DNA of 64,000 nt from Streptococcus suis YS161 (GTDB lineage: Bacteria; Bacillota; Bacilli; Lactobacillales; Streptococcaceae). Position numbers and translations under genes: made by a program. Under the pieces are notes generated by a model. The model searched no databases. It saw only the letters and a list, made by a program, of their open reading frames with translations, and was not told the DNA's origin. Within the stretch, counting starts at the first letter, position 1, and each line of letters begins with the position of its first letter. Location of the stretch: contig NZ_ASCA01000006.1 of assembly GCF_002760245.1 (NCBI RefSeq), positions 18,251 through 82,250 of the forward strand. The letters are read 5' to 3'. Positions 17,918 through 27,691 of this stretch are shown here, piece by piece.

Positions 17918-17946
17918 TTGGAATTTTTTGTTAGACTACTTATATA
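17918..17946 (+). promoter_or_regulatory. Candidate promoter of the metallo-hydrolase gene
   Basis: TTGGAA (17918-17923), 17-base spacer, TATATA (17941-17946); TATAAA follows two bases later. Both boxes are four of six. It faces away from the dinG promoter. Confidence 0.45.
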
Positions 17947-17973
17947 AAAACTGTTTCTGTGAGGAGAAATACC

Positions 17974-18609
17974 ATGCTTATTCATAAATCTGTCAATCCT
18001 GTCGCTTTTCAAAATACCTACTACCTTGAAAATGATACCCATCTGATTATCATTGACCCAGGAAGTGACTGGACAAAAATTCAAGCAACTATCGAAAAAA
18101 TCGGAAAACCAATTTCGGCTATTCTACTTACTCACACTCACTATGACCATATTATGAGTTTGGACATCCTGCGTGAAAGCTACGATTTTCCACCTGTCTA
18201 TGTGGCTGAAAGTGAAGCCAGCTGGCTCTACACACCAGAGATGAATCTGTCAGGTCTACCTCGTCATGATGATATGGAAAATGTGGTCTGCCGACCTGCT
18301 GAAAACATCTTCCAATACCAAGAAGACTATCAGTTTGACGGTTTTCATTTCAAGGTTGTACCGACGCCAGGTCATTCTATCGGTGGCGTATCCTTTATCT
18401 TTCCAGTAGCCGAAGCCGTCATCACTGGAGACGCACTTTTCCGTGAAACTGTAGGACGCACAGACCTGCCAACCAGCAACTTTGATGACCTGATTACTGG
18501 TATCAGAGAACATATCTTCACCCTGCCAAACCACTACACCGTCCATCCAGGTCATGGTCAAAATACCAGCGTTGGACATGAGAAAAATTTCAATCCGTTT
18601 TTTAGATGA
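17974..18609 (+). CDS. Metallo-beta-lactamase fold hydrolase (glyoxalase II-like)
   Basis: A 211-residue metal-dependent hydrolase of the YcbL/glyoxalase II-like group, cytoplasmic, probably a thioester or small-molecule hydrolase. It shows the metal-binding HTHYDHI motif near 52-58, a second histidine in PTPGHSIGGVS near 132, the metal-bridging aspartate in ITGDALFRETVGRTDLP near 152 and a C-terminal HPGHGQ. ATG 17974 is chosen because a GAGGAG ribosome site precedes it; five extra codons are open upstream. Substrate unknown. Confidence 0.85.
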   Translation: MLIHKSVNPVAFQNTYYLENDTHLIIIDPGSDWTKIQATIEKIGKPISAILLTHTHYDHIMSLDILRESYDFPPVYVAESEASWLYTPEMNLSGLPRHDDMENVVCRPAENIFQYQEDYQFDGFHFKVVPTPGHSIGGVSFIFPVAEAVITGDALFRETVGRTDLPTSNFDDLITGIREHIFTLPNHYTVHPGHGQNTSVGHEKNFNPFFR

Positions 18610-18615
18610 CAAGAA

Positions 18616-18648
18616 AACCTGCCTAGTTCAGATTGAACCAGGCAGGTT
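18616..18648 (-). terminator. Terminator between metallo-hydrolase gene and pepO
   Basis: Stem AACCTGCCT/AGGCAGGTT extended by GTTCA/TGAAC across one mismatch, 3-base loop. The minus-strand side has TTTTCTT after the stem, so it mainly serves pepO; the plus-strand tail (GTAATTT) is weaker. Confidence 0.75.
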
Positions 18649-18653
18649 GTAAT

Positions 18654-20669
18654 TTACCACATATCCAGTCTCTCTTCGGGTGCCCTATACATTGGGTCAC
18701 CTTCTTGAATATGGTAGACTTTATAAAAATCATCTATTTGCTGTAATTGGAGATTGACCCGAAATTCCTCAGGAGAATGTGTGTCTACCTGAAGTTGATA
18801 ACGGCCATAATCAACCGCAACTATTTCTCGACGGCTACGAGCATAGTGCTCAAAAAATTCTTTTAGATTAGCTGACGGTTCTTCTTTTTTGAGCGTAGCC
18901 AAGGCAATCTGTATTCCTCCCAAATCCGCAAGATTTTCAGATAGAGTCTGTTGCCCATTTATTCTACCACCATAAACTTCCAGACCATCAAACAAGTCTA
19001 CTAGGGCTTGATTTTTTTCTTCAAACGCTAGTCTATCTCGCTCTATCCACCAGTCTTTTAGACTACCAGTCTCATCAAAATTTGCTCCTGTGGCATCAAA
19101 GGCATGAACAAACTCATGAGCGATAATTTTACCAATCCCGCCATAATTCTCGGCTACAGATTGATTTTTGTCATAATAGGGAGCTTGTAAAATAGCCGCC
19201 GGAATATAAATAGCATTCTGACTAGGAGCATAGGCGGCTGTTACTTCACTTGCCGATACATTGCTAGCCCAAGTTTGTCTATCTATTGGCTGACTATAAC
19301 GCTCGAAAACTCCTGTTCTAGCTTGAATCGTAATAGCCAAAACATTTTCAATATAAGACAAGTCTTCACGCACCTTTAATGACTTGGTCCAGTCGCTCAA
19401 CTCCCTTGGATAGCCGATATGATAAGTGATATTTTCTAATTTTTTAATTGCAGCTTGCTTGGTGGCTTGACTGAGCCATTTATTGGCTAGAATCCTTTCT
19501 TGATAAGTCCTAGAGATTGCCTCAGCCATTTCCTGAATGGCAAGTAAGTCCGTTTCATCGGCATAGTTATGACCATAATAAACACCCAAGCTTTCCTTGA
19601 ACATTCCAGTCACATCCAGATAAGTCATGTAATCATTTGGATAGGAGGCTGAAACTCCTTGGACTTCTGCATGAAATCTCCCTGCTGTCTGCATGATTTC
19701 CCCAGTCAAATAGGGAGCCAACTTCATTGCTTGGCTAACCAAAGCCCATGATCGATATTCTGAGAAATTTTCTTCCTTGATAAATTGGGATAATTGTTCA
19801 AAATAGCTTGGATTAGAAACATAAACTTCCCCCGGTTCCAAGCCCACCAGTCCTACTAATTGTTCTCCAATCGATAAAGCTGGAGAGTAGTTTTTAACCT
19901 CTGAAAATGTTCTAAGTTCTTCTGCGTTCACAGGTCCCCAATCACTATGCACATTCTCGCTAGCTGGTAGAGTGTCAACGAGTCGATTGTCAAAAGCAAT
20001 GGCACCTTCAACCAAAGCAGTGGCCTCCTCGTCTGAGTAGCCACATTTTTCCAAAATATGTCTCGCAGATATACGGTAAGAATCCATGAGTTTCTCACGA
20101 ACAGTCCTGTCTTCATAGTAAGACTTATCAGGTAGAATCGTCTGAGGTGGTAGCAAAATTAGCATTCTTTCAGATGTGTTTCGTGGATTGGCAATCACAT
20201 CAAGACCATAGGGCAATGGATAGTCCTTACGAATCCAATCTTGACTAAGCGATTTCAGCTCGGAAAACGAAGTAATTCCCATCATTTCATCCAGTATCAT
20301 TCTAGCTACTCTGACACCATCTTCTTCCCTTTTGGTAAAATCAAGACCTTGCTGATACAACTTGATAAATTCTACTAAATCCTCAGACTGAGGCTCTAGC
20401 TGACCAGCTACCATTTTGTCAAAATCCGATTTTAATTGCTCATCTACTTCCATTTGCAATCTTGTAAACTCATTGTAGAATGGTGTACCACTTGATAACC
20501 AGCCACCATTTAACCAGTCCTTGTTTATGGCTTGATAAAAATTAGTTTGGATAGTCGGTTCTGCTTTTTCAACTTGTGTTTGGTCATCTCTTATTTTCTG
20601 ACCACCACAGGCAGCTAAGAGACAGCTAAAACCAAGCAAAACCAATCTCAGTAGACCTTGTTTTATCAC
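18654..20669 (-). CDS. pepO: PepO-type M13 zinc endopeptidase, lipoprotein
   Basis: Neprilysin-family (M13) peptidase of 671 residues cutting short peptides outside the cell. A lipoprotein signal ends in LLAAC (cysteine near residue 21), so it is anchored to the membrane. The catalytic zinc motif is HEFVHAFD near 495, with the third ligand in SENLADLGG near 555. The C-terminal RAPEERLDMW end is characteristic. Starts at GTG 20667-20669 with GAGGGAG upstream. Streptococcal PepO proteins are known to bind host proteins as well as cleave peptides; that role is inference here. Confidence 0.92.
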   Translation of the reverse strand: MIKQGLLRLVLLGFSCLLAACGGQKIRDDQTQVEKAEPTIQTNFYQAINKDWLNGGWLSSGTPFYNEFTRLQMEVDEQLKSDFDKMVAGQLEPQSEDLVEFIKLYQQGLDFTKREEDGVRVARMILDEMMGITSFSELKSLSQDWIRKDYPLPYGLDVIANPRNTSERMLILLPPQTILPDKSYYEDRTVREKLMDSYRISARHILEKCGYSDEEATALVEGAIAFDNRLVDTLPASENVHSDWGPVNAEELRTFSEVKNYSPALSIGEQLVGLVGLEPGEVYVSNPSYFEQLSQFIKEENFSEYRSWALVSQAMKLAPYLTGEIMQTAGRFHAEVQGVSASYPNDYMTYLDVTGMFKESLGVYYGHNYADETDLLAIQEMAEAISRTYQERILANKWLSQATKQAAIKKLENITYHIGYPRELSDWTKSLKVREDLSYIENVLAITIQARTGVFERYSQPIDRQTWASNVSASEVTAAYAPSQNAIYIPAAILQAPYYDKNQSVAENYGGIGKIIAHEFVHAFDATGANFDETGSLKDWWIERDRLAFEEKNQALVDLFDGLEVYGGRINGQQTLSENLADLGGIQIALATLKKEEPSANLKEFFEHYARSRREIVAVDYGRYQLQVDTHSPEEFRVNLQLQQIDDFYKVYHIQEGDPMYRAPEERLDMW

Positions 20670-20729
20670 GCGTCACTCCCTCATTTGTTTTCCACAAACT
20701 ATTTCGACAGACAAAGATGCAGAAAATAA

Positions 20730-21752
20730 TTACTCCTCCGCATCTTGCTCTTTCTTCAGCTCCCCAATCGTCTCAAAACTTGCTCGACCATCCGCAGCCA
20801 GAGCCTCCTGCTCGTAAGCGTTAATAATCTGGGCAACGACTGGATGGCGAACCACATCCTTGGCTGAAAAATGCACGAAATCAATCTGTGGAATCTTACT
20901 CAACTTCTCCGTCGCATCAATCAGGCCTGACTTAACCTTGCGTGGCAGGTCAATCTGGCTAATGTCTCCATTGACAATCATCTTGGAGTTAAAGCCCAGA
21001 CGGGTCAGGAACATCTTCATCTGCATAATGGTGGTGTTTTGTGCCTCATCCAAGATAACAAAGGCATCTTCCAGCGTCCGCCCCCGCATATAGGCCAGCG
21101 GTGCAATCTCGATAATCTCGCGCTCCATTAGGCGCGTGGTCTGCTCCTTGCCCAAAATCTGGTAGAGGGCATCATAGACCGGGCGCAAATAAGGATCTAC
21201 TTTTTCTTTTAAGTCCCCTGGTAAAAAGCCTAAACTTTCGCCTGCTTCCACCGCAGGACGGGTTAGGACAATGCGCTTGACCTGTCCCCGCTTGAGGGCT
21301 GTAACCGCTAGTGTAACCGCTAAGAAGGTCTTCCCTGTACCAGCAGGACCAATTCCAAACACGATATCATGACGCTTTACGCTGTCTACATAGAGTTTTT
21401 GACCAAGGGTCTTTACGCGAATGGGTTTGCCGTAGTTGTCCTTGATAATTTCTTCTTCGTAGAGGGCAACGAATTTCTCAATCTCATCATTTTTGACCAT
21501 AGAAATAGCCGTGACCACATCAGGCGTATTGATGATCAAGCCCCGATTGACCAAAACCAATAGGGACTGGATAACCAAACGAGCCTGTTCGACATGCTCT
21601 TCTTGCCCAATCACTTGAACTTTTTCCGTCCGTGCATGAATAACCACACCTAGTTCCTGTTCCATCAATCTCAGATGGCGTTCATTGGACCCAAAAAGGC
21701 TAAATAGATCATCTGGATGTTTTAAGTGAATATCAATCGAATGTTCTAGCAA
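20730..21752 (-). CDS. phoH: PhoH-like ATPase
   Basis: Cytoplasmic PhoH-family P-loop ATPase, 340 residues, linked in other bacteria to RNA metabolism. Walker A is GIGPAGTGKTFLAV near 137; Walker B is FVILDEAQNTT near 230; a conserved RPAVEAGESLGFLPGDLKEKVDPY segment lies near 166. Translation starts at TTG 21750-21752 behind AAAGGAG; there is no ATG near. A -10 box TATAAT (21782-21787) upstream overlaps the edge of the yozE terminator. Confidence 0.92.
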   Translation of the reverse strand: MLEHSIDIHLKHPDDLFSLFGSNERHLRLMEQELGVVIHARTEKVQVIGQEEHVEQARLVIQSLLVLVNRGLIINTPDVVTAISMVKNDEIEKFVALYEEEIIKDNYGKPIRVKTLGQKLYVDSVKRHDIVFGIGPAGTGKTFLAVTLAVTALKRGQVKRIVLTRPAVEAGESLGFLPGDLKEKVDPYLRPVYDALYQILGKEQTTRLMEREIIEIAPLAYMRGRTLEDAFVILDEAQNTTIMQMKMFLTRLGFNSKMIVNGDISQIDLPRKVKSGLIDATEKLSKIPQIDFVHFSAKDVVRHPVVAQIINAYEQEALAADGRASFETIGELKKEQDAEE

Positions 21753-21782
21753 GAGTTGCTCCTTTTCCTGTGCTTTTCTCTA

Positions 21783-21815
21783 TTATAACAAAAATAGCCC
21801 AAACAAGGCTATTTT
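21783..21815 (-). terminator. Terminator after yozE, overlapping phoH promoter region
   Basis: Stem AAAATAGCC (21791-21799) and GGCTATTTT (21807-21815) with a 7-base loop; T-rich tail on the minus strand. The TATAAT that probably drives phoH begins within the tail. Confidence 0.75.
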
Positions 21816-21830
21816 GTACTATTTTATCCA

Positions 21831-22046
21831 TCAATGTCCCAAATAATCTTCCCAAATCGCATCAAAATCAGACATGGAAAAGGCAAAGCTGGCTGATTCC
21901 TCCAAAAAACGACTGACTTCATCAAAATTATCTGATTGCTTAGGAAAATCAGACTCATCAAAGGCATAATCTGCCAAGATAGCTACTGGTTCATTACTTT
22001 TCGGGTTGCGCTGGGTCATCAACCAAGAATAAAAACTTCTTCTCAC
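21831..22046 (-). CDS. yozE: YozE-family (UPF0346) small protein
   Basis: A 71-residue protein of the YozE SAM-like family ([20 protein letters not shown] start, [10 protein letters not shown] near 40, [10 protein letters not shown] at the end). The family is widespread in Firmicutes, cytoplasmic, of unknown role. Starts at GTG 22044-22046. It begins five bases after the stop of the broken DUF1801 gene and ends at a terminator before phoH. Confidence 0.9.
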   Translation of the reverse strand: MRRSFYSWLMTQRNPKSNEPVAILADYAFDESDFPKQSDNFDEVSRFLEESASFAFSMSDFDAIWEDYLGH

Positions 22047-22051
22047 TACAT

Positions 22052-22493
22052 CTACTTTCTATGATTTTTTTCGTAGAGCTCTATATAGCGCTCCATAGAC
22101 ATCTTACTAACTAAATCCCCAATCAATTCATAAGGAATATTCTTGGGATTTTTCATACGAATACAGGACTTGCCCATATCCAGTTTGGTAGGTACCTGTG
22201 CTTGATAAGCAGCAAAGAACCAATCATTCAATTCTTGGTCCATATAGATTCCCATGTGGTACGATGTGTGCCTTTTGTGATGCCAAGGCAAGGAAAGGCA
22301 GGGGCTCTCCCGGTGTGCAATGATAACCATCGGGGTAGGCAGCAAGCGGCACATAATAGTTAATCATACCTCCCAAGATGCCTATTTCAAAACCAGCTGG
22401 TAACTGTTCCACAATCACTTGATGGAGCCGTTCAACCGCTTCCTTCCGATTGGCAGCCATATATTCTTCAATCGTTTCCACTTCAATCAGCAT
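22052..22493 (-). pseudogene. DUF1801 (YdhG-like) gene with frameshift
   Basis: Two frames together make one DUF1801 protein. The first runs from ATG 22493 (good GATAGGAG site) through LPAGFEIGILGGMINYYVPLAAYPDGYHCTPGEP-like sequence to ASQKAHI. The family sequence then resumes in another frame as YHMGIYMDQELNDWFF and continues to the stop at 22052. The switch is near 22255-22265, where the family motif HIALYHMG would need two or five more bases. The first frame ends at 22224. Likely a decayed gene or a phase-variable/sequence error; function of the family is unknown. Confidence 0.8.
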
Positions 22494-22502
22494 GACTTTC
22501 TC

Positions 22503-23423
22503 CTATCTCAACCCCAACATACTCTCTTTGGCATGAATCATGTCCGTTATCATCTGACAGTATGGCGTAGGGATACCTGCACGTTTGCCCTTAAAAACAA
22601 CCGCTCCATTCAGATAATCAATTTCTGTCTTTCGACCATGTTGGACCAAATCCTGGTGCATAGATGGATAGTGATTGGAAGCCTTCTTAGAAGCATCAAT
22701 AACATATTTCCAAATAGCTTCTTCGTCAATTCCATCTGCCTCAGACTTGGCAACGGCGATAAATTCCTTGAAAATACCTTGCACCAAATTCAGGCCAGCC
22801 TCCGTACCGAATAATTCACCAATTGTACAGTCTAAAATGGTACAAGTTGGATTCATCACACCATTAACACAGGCTTTCTGCCAAATAGCACTGACAACAT
22901 GATTGTCATAGGTCACATTTAGCCCAGCTTCATTCAGCATTTCAATAATATCCGCAACTGATTGCTCATCACCAAGAATATGCTGAACGGAGATAGAACC
23001 CGGACCTTCTAAGTGAGCATGTCCAGGACCCTTTAGTCCCGCCAACCACATGGTCACCCCAACCATGATACTTTCATCTGGCACGTACCGACGCATGGTC
23101 GTCGCATGCCCCAAACCATTCAAGAGACTCAAAACCTTGGTAGTTGGACCGATAATCGGTTTAATATCCCGCAACATCTTTGGCAACTGATCAGCCTTTG
23201 TCAATAGAATGATAAAATCTGCTTCTCTCGTTGCTTCGGCCGGTTTCATGATGGGTAAATGTACAGTTTCCTCTACATCTCCAGTCACTTTCAAGCCGTT
23301 TTCTCGAATTACCTCGATATGCTCTTCCCAATTATCCAGCAAAATCACTTCATGATTTGTCTTAGACAATTGATAACCAAAACGACAACCCATTGCCCCA
23401 CTACCAGCAATATATACTAGCAT
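22503..23423 (-). CDS. panE: 2-dehydropantoate 2-reductase (PanE/ApbA family)
   Basis: NADPH-dependent ketopantoate reductase, 306 residues, for pantothenate/CoA synthesis. Rossmann motif GSGAMGCRFG near 7-16, LLTKADQLP near 74, LLNGLGH near 97, the catalytic lysine in IWQKACVNGVMNP near 180 and SNHYPSMHQD with the conserved Ser-Met near 257. It lies 9 bases after cvfB and 9 bases before the DUF1801 pseudogene. Some streptococcal homologues have unclear true substrate because other pantothenate genes are lacking. Confidence 0.88.
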   Translation of the reverse strand: MLVYIAGSGAMGCRFGYQLSKTNHEVILLDNWEEHIEVIRENGLKVTGDVEETVHLPIMKPAEATREADFIILLTKADQLPKMLRDIKPIIGPTTKVLSLLNGLGHATTMRRYVPDESIMVGVTMWLAGLKGPGHAHLEGPGSISVQHILGDEQSVADIIEMLNEAGLNVTYDNHVVSAIWQKACVNGVMNPTCTILDCTIGELFGTEAGLNLVQGIFKEFIAVAKSEADGIDEEAIWKYVIDASKKASNHYPSMHQDLVQHGRKTEIDYLNGAVVFKGKRAGIPTPYCQMITDMIHAKESMLGLR

Positions 23424-23432
23424 AGACGCCCC

Positions 23433-24287
23433 CTAGACCAACTCTGTTCCAAAAGAATCCTGTTTAATTTTTCCAGCCTTCATCAAACCACCAAGAGCTT
23501 TTTTGAATTGCCCTTTGGAAATACCAAAGGTGGCCTTGATGTCTTCCGGAGCAGACTTATCGTTCAAGGTCATGAAACCTCCATTGCTTTCCAGATAAGT
23601 CAATATCATCTGGGCATCATTTTCCAGCATCTCAAATGAACGTGGCTTGAGAGACAAGTTCAATGTCCGATCAACTGCACGGTAGCCGATGACACGCGCC
23701 TCCAAAACCTGACCCAGACGCGGTTCCGCAAAGCGTTCGCTCGGATGGATAAAACCAAGCATGTTGTTGTCTGGCAAATAAACAAAAGTACCATTCATTT
23801 TCAAACGATAGACAATCGCTCGCAGATTTTGGTTTTGCATATTGTCATAAGCAGGTCCAGCCATTTTCTGAAAATCTTCCTGAAAAGCTGGCAGAGCCCA
23901 AATGCGGTCCTTCTTATCGACGTCTAATTTGACGTACAACTGATCCCCTTTTTTCGGCCAGAGTTCCTTGATTTCAGGCAAAATGTCCAAGGAAACAACC
24001 ACTTGCTTGTCTGGTAGACCTGTATCCACAAAGACACCCAAATCCTTACGTACCTCTGTGACAGTTCCCCAACCAAAGCCGATACGACTCGCCCCAACTT
24101 CCTTAGTTGTCAAACGGAGTTTTTGTTTCATATCGGTATAGGCAAATCCTTTAACAGATTGACCTAGACTATGTTCTCCTTCATCCTTAGAAAGAGCAAA
24201 GGTTCTACCCTCTTTTTGGACAAAGTAAAACTGATCGTTTTCGTCAGTCACTAAACCAACTATATACTGTGCTAATAAATCATTCAT
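23433..24287 (-). CDS. cvfB: CvfB-family S1 RNA-binding regulator
   Basis: A 284-residue protein of the CvfB/YitL family: repeated S1-like OB folds followed by a winged helix. Visible are ASRIGFGWGTVTEVRKDLGVFVDTGLPDK (S1 domain, split around residue 70-95), GFIHPSERFAEPRLGQ near 195 and the C-terminal FGISKGQFKKALGGLMKAGKI. In Staphylococcus and Streptococcus the family affects virulence gene expression. The start is ATG 24285-24287; the 18 codons upstream overlap a terminator hairpin and are not family-like. Confidence 0.9.
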   Translation of the reverse strand: MNDLLAQYIVGLVTDENDQFYFVQKEGRTFALSKDEGEHSLGQSVKGFAYTDMKQKLRLTTKEVGASRIGFGWGTVTEVRKDLGVFVDTGLPDKQVVVSLDILPEIKELWPKKGDQLYVKLDVDKKDRIWALPAFQEDFQKMAGPAYDNMQNQNLRAIVYRLKMNGTFVYLPDNNMLGFIHPSERFAEPRLGQVLEARVIGYRAVDRTLNLSLKPRSFEMLENDAQMILTYLESNGGFMTLNDKSAPEDIKATFGISKGQFKKALGGLMKAGKIKQDSFGTELV

Positions 24288-24305
24288 GATTTTCTTCTTT
24301 CTGAT

Positions 24306-24340
24306 TAAAAAGTGGGGGAAGTCTTGTCTAACTTCCCCCA
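24306..24340 (-). terminator. Terminator after frr
   Basis: Stem TGGGGGAAGT (24313-24322) with ACTTCCCCCA (24331-24340), loop of 8, followed on the minus strand by CTTTTTAATC. Confidence 0.85.
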
Positions 24341-24418
24341 TTAGATTTCTTATTGGTTCACCACTGGAAGTTAGACAGCCCAGTGATGATCTATTTTTGT
24401 AGTCTAAAAACGTGTTGA

Positions 24419-24976
24419 TTAAACTTCCAACAATTCTTTTTCTTTGTCGGCAGTCATTTTATCAATTGTCTTGATAGCATCATCTGTTACTTTTTGAATA
24501 TCTTTTTCAAGCGTCTTCAACTCGTCTTCTGTGATTTCTTTTGCTTTTTCAGCTTTTTTAGCTTCATCCATGGCATCACGACGGATATTACGGATGGCAA
24601 CTTTCGAATTTTCACCGACTTTTTTCACATCTTTCGCCAAGTTCTTACGAGTTTCCTCTGTAAGGGCAGGAATAACCAAACGGATAACAGTACCGTCAGA
24701 TTGCGGTGTCAAACCAAGATCTGAAGCGTTCAAAGCACGCTCAATATCCTTCAAGATTGACTTATCAAACGGAGTAATCAAAAGAACACGCGCTTCTGGC
24801 ACTGTAATACCAGCCAACTGGTTCAATGGCGTTGGAGAACCGTAGTACTCAACTGAAATACGGTCCAACAAACTAGCATTGGCACGGCCAGCACGAATGT
24901 GGCTGAATTCACGTGCCAAACTCTGATGAGATTGGTTCATGCGCTCTTGCGCTTTAGCAATAATTTCTTTAGACAT
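24419..24976 (-). CDS. frr: Ribosome recycling factor
   Basis: Releases ribosomes from mRNA after termination together with EF-G. 185 residues, full length, with [17 protein letters not shown] near 25-41 and [14 protein letters not shown] near 107 as family signatures and a long charged helical C-terminus. Follows pyrH by 27 bases, the usual bacterial order, and ends before a strong terminator. Confidence 0.97.
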   Translation of the reverse strand: MSKEIIAKAQERMNQSHQSLAREFSHIRAGRANASLLDRISVEYYGSPTPLNQLAGITVPEARVLLITPFDKSILKDIERALNASDLGLTPQSDGTVIRLVIPALTEETRKNLAKDVKKVGENSKVAIRNIRRDAMDEAKKAEKAKEITEDELKTLEKDIQKVTDDAIKTIDKMTADKEKELLEV

Positions 24977-25003
24977 AAGACTTCCTTCTTTATTTTTTAT
25001 CTT

Positions 25004-25738
25004 TTATTTTTCTTCTGAAGAATTTGAAACGGTAGTACCGATTGGCTCACCGAAGACAACACGTTTAATATTTCCTGGTTCATTCATATTGAACACGACC
25101 AAATCAATATCATTGTCCATTGAGAGAGTTGATGCCGTCGCATCCATGATTTTCAAACCACGACTAATCACTTCACGGTGGGTCAATTCATTGAATTTAA
25201 CCGCATTGGCATCTTTCTTCGGATCAGCATTGTAGACGCCATCTACACCATTTTTAGCCATCAAAATGGCATCGGCTTCAATTTCTGCTGCACGCAGGGC
25301 TGCAGTTGTATCTGTTGAGAAGTAGGGTGAACCAATCCCAGCACCAAAGATGACAATGCGACCTTTTTCAAGGTGACGAAGGGCACGACCACGGATATAA
25401 GGTTCTGCAACAGATTGCATGGCAATAGCTGTTTGAACACGTGTATCCACACCCAGTTGTTTGAGGGAATCAGCCATTACAAGAGCGTTCATCACCGTAC
25501 CAAGCATACCAGTATAGTCTGCCTGAACACGATCCATTCCAGCTTCAGCAGCTGGCTCACCACGCCATAGGTTTCCTCCGCCGATAACAAGCGCAATTTG
25601 AACACCAGATTCTGCTACTTCTTGAATCTCCTTAGCCATTTCTTGAACTGTTTGGATATCAATACCCACACCACGTTCACCTGCCAAGGCTTCACCAGAT
25701 AGTTTGATTAGAATACGTTCGTATTTAGGTTTCATCAT
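25004..25738 (-). CDS. pyrH: UMP kinase
   Basis: Phosphorylates UMP to UDP for RNA, DNA and cell-wall precursors. 244 residues, amino-acid-kinase fold: [16 protein letters not shown] near 6, [10 protein letters not shown] near 52, [19 protein letters not shown] near 131. Two ATGs are adjacent (25736-25738 and 25733-25735) behind GAGGAG; the second is spaced better. An extended -10 (TGGTAGAAT, box 25764-25769) lies upstream. Confidence 0.96.
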   Translation of the reverse strand: MMKPKYERILIKLSGEALAGERGVGIDIQTVQEMAKEIQEVAESGVQIALVIGGGNLWRGEPAAEAGMDRVQADYTGMLGTVMNALVMADSLKQLGVDTRVQTAIAMQSVAEPYIRGRALRHLEKGRIVIFGAGIGSPYFSTDTTAALRAAEIEADAILMAKNGVDGVYNADPKKDANAVKFNELTHREVISRGLKIMDATASTLSMDNDIDLVVFNMNEPGNIKRVVFGEPIGTTVSNSSEEK

Positions 25739-25763
25739 CTCTCTCCTCTATTTTATCCCTACT

Positions 25764-25772
25764 ATTCTACCA
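25764..25772 (-). promoter_or_regulatory. Extended -10 promoter of pyrH-frr
   Basis: Minus-strand TGGTAGAAT with the -10 box at 25764-25769; no convincing -35. Start of transcription would be near 25757. Confidence 0.5.
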
Positions 25773-25803
25773 CAAAAACCGTTTTTTTTATACTGAAATC
25801 TCT

Positions 25804-25838
25804 AAGAAAAAAGGAAAATCTTCAACGAGCTTTCCTTC
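25804..25838 (-). terminator. Terminator after the flippase gene
   Basis: Stem AAGGAAA (25831-25837 region) with TTTCCTT, long loop, followed on the minus strand by TTTTTTC. Short stem, so moderate. Confidence 0.55.
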
Positions 25839-25904
25839 TCACATTCTAAAACGCCTCTTTTTCCCAGCTTTTCAATAGTAGAAAATAGAGATTTTTAAAA
25901 CAAA

Positions 25905-27545
25905 CTATCCTAGGCGCAATTTCCTCCGTAAACTCTGAGCCCGACTTCCAATTAAACGATCTAGCTGACGAGTCTTCAATGTCAAGATGACAAAAACAAG
26001 CATACCTGCTCCACCTGCAACAGCCAAGTGGATAAAGCTAGATACATAGCCATTTGCTGGAAGGATAAGATTCAAGACAAATTCAATCCCCCATACAATG
26101 AGTCCCATTACGATAGAAATCCAACTAATGGTCGCAATATCTTTTATCACTAGTCTTTCATCAATATGCAGAACCTTGTCAATTCGTCTATAGAAGAGGT
26201 ACAGCATAATTCCCAACCCAAATATCGTTGAGATAAAGCTACCATATACCTTAAAGACATAGATCATTGGTACTTGTAAAACGATTTTCACTAGCATCCC
26301 AATCAAGAAATAATAAATGGCTCTTCTATTTTCAAATATCGCTTGAATGACCACACTAATGACAGAATATAGTCCCAGAGGTAAAATTAAAAATAAGTTC
26401 CAAATGAATAGAGTAATGGCGATAGGCTCTGACGGTCCGTAAAAAATCGTATAGAGTGGCCCAGCTAACAGGACTGTTCCAACAATTGCCGGTATAGTAA
26501 ATATAAAGAGTAATTGTAGATTATCCGCCACTAAATGAGACGCCGCCTTCAAATCTTTCTTGACAAATTTCTCTGTAATCAATGGAATAGCAACACTTCC
26601 CAAACTCAGTGAAATCCCAATAATCATCATCGTAATCTTACTTGGATTGGCAGCCATATATGAATAAAGTTCCAAAAGTTCCGAATTACTGTAATTCGTA
26701 ATTCTTTCCATAACACGAATAAATGTGACTTGGTCAATAAACTGCAATAATTGAATCGTTAGACCTAAAATGATAATTGGAATCGCATCTCGAACAGTTT
26801 CCTTAATAAGTTGACCTGTATCCAAAGAAATCTTTTGTTTCTTAGCATGAAGCAACTTACCAAGGTAACCTTGCTTCCATAAAGTATAAACTAAAATCCC
26901 AACACTAGCAATCATACCGACAAAAGCTGCAAAGGTAGATTGGACAACTGCTTCAAGATAGTCACCGCTACCCAACTTCATAATCATAAATGTTGCTGCC
27001 AGTATCCAGATAACCCGTACCAGCTGCTCTGCAAGCTGACTGATCGCATAGGGCTTCATATCGTGCCGACCTTGGAAAAAACCACGCAAGATACTCATGG
27101 CTGGGAAGATAAAGAGAGGCGGGACTAGACTATACATGACTGGAAGTAACTTTTCCTTCGACCCCGATGCGTCTGCCAACCACGGAGCACTTAGATACAT
27201 GACCCCTGCAAAGACAGCTCCAAAGACCAGCATGAGCTTGAAGAATTCTCTGACCAAGTAGAGTGACACCTCTTCTTTACCCAAGACATTGTATTTAGCT
27301 ACTTGTTTGGCAATAGCTGTCGGAAGACCAGCTGTTGAAATCAATAAGAAGTTGGCATAGATTTGATACCCCATACTAAAGAGGGCATTGGCTTCAGCTC
27401 GATATTCCCCTAACCAAATATACCAGGGAATAACATAGGCAACACCAAGCAGGCGACTAAGAATATTTCCAGCAGTCAACCAAGCCAAGCCTCTAGCCAT
27501 TGTCGCCTGTTCTTTGGACTGCTGCATTTCAACTTTTTCGGACAT
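25905..27545 (-). CDS. MurJ/YtgP-type polysaccharide (lipid II) flippase
   Basis: Polytopic MOP-superfamily exporter with about 14 membrane helices, 546 residues from ATG 27543-27545. Features: AWLTAGNILSRLLGVAYVIPWYIWLG near the N-terminus, NALFSMGYQIYANFLLISTAGLPTAIAKQVAKY split after it, RGFFQGRHDMKPYAISQLAEQLVRV. This matches the YtgP group that can replace MurJ in lipid II flipping in streptococci. It is not next to capsule genes, so a wall role fits better than Wzx. The frame is open 36 codons further up into AT-rich leader without family character. A BOX-like element lies in its promoter region. Confidence 0.85.
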   Translation of the reverse strand: MSEKVEMQQSKEQATMARGLAWLTAGNILSRLLGVAYVIPWYIWLGEYRAEANALFSMGYQIYANFLLISTAGLPTAIAKQVAKYNVLGKEEVSLYLVREFFKLMLVFGAVFAGVMYLSAPWLADASGSKEKLLPVMYSLVPPLFIFPAMSILRGFFQGRHDMKPYAISQLAEQLVRVIWILAATFMIMKLGSGDYLEAVVQSTFAAFVGMIASVGILVYTLWKQGYLGKLLHAKKQKISLDTGQLIKETVRDAIPIIILGLTIQLLQFIDQVTFIRVMERITNYSNSELLELYSYMAANPSKITMMIIGISLSLGSVAIPLITEKFVKKDLKAASHLVADNLQLLFIFTIPAIVGTVLLAGPLYTIFYGPSEPIAITLFIWNLFLILPLGLYSVISVVIQAIFENRRAIYYFLIGMLVKIVLQVPMIYVFKVYGSFISTIFGLGIMLYLFYRRIDKVLHIDERLVIKDIATISWISIVMGLIVWGIEFVLNLILPANGYVSSFIHLAVAGGAGMLVFVILTLKTRQLDRLIGSRAQSLRRKLRLG

Positions 27546-27587
27546 TTTTCTATTACTTTCTATGTAAATATAAGATAGGAAAAACTC

Positions 27588-27691
27588 ATACTCTTCGAAA
27601 ATCAAAATCAGACGTTGTTGACTTGATTTGATGAACTTCAGTTCTATCTGCATCTACGTCGCCTAGTCTGATTTTGATTTTCATTGAGTAT
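27588..27691. repeat. BOX-like element, copy 2
   Basis: 104 bases with inverted ends ATACTCTTCGAAAATCAAAATC and, inwards from the right, the ATACTCAATGAAAATC form. The interior has the TCAGACTAGGCGACGTAGAT segment shared with copy 3 (minus orientation here). It lies upstream of the flippase gene, about 43 bases from its start. Confidence 0.8.
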
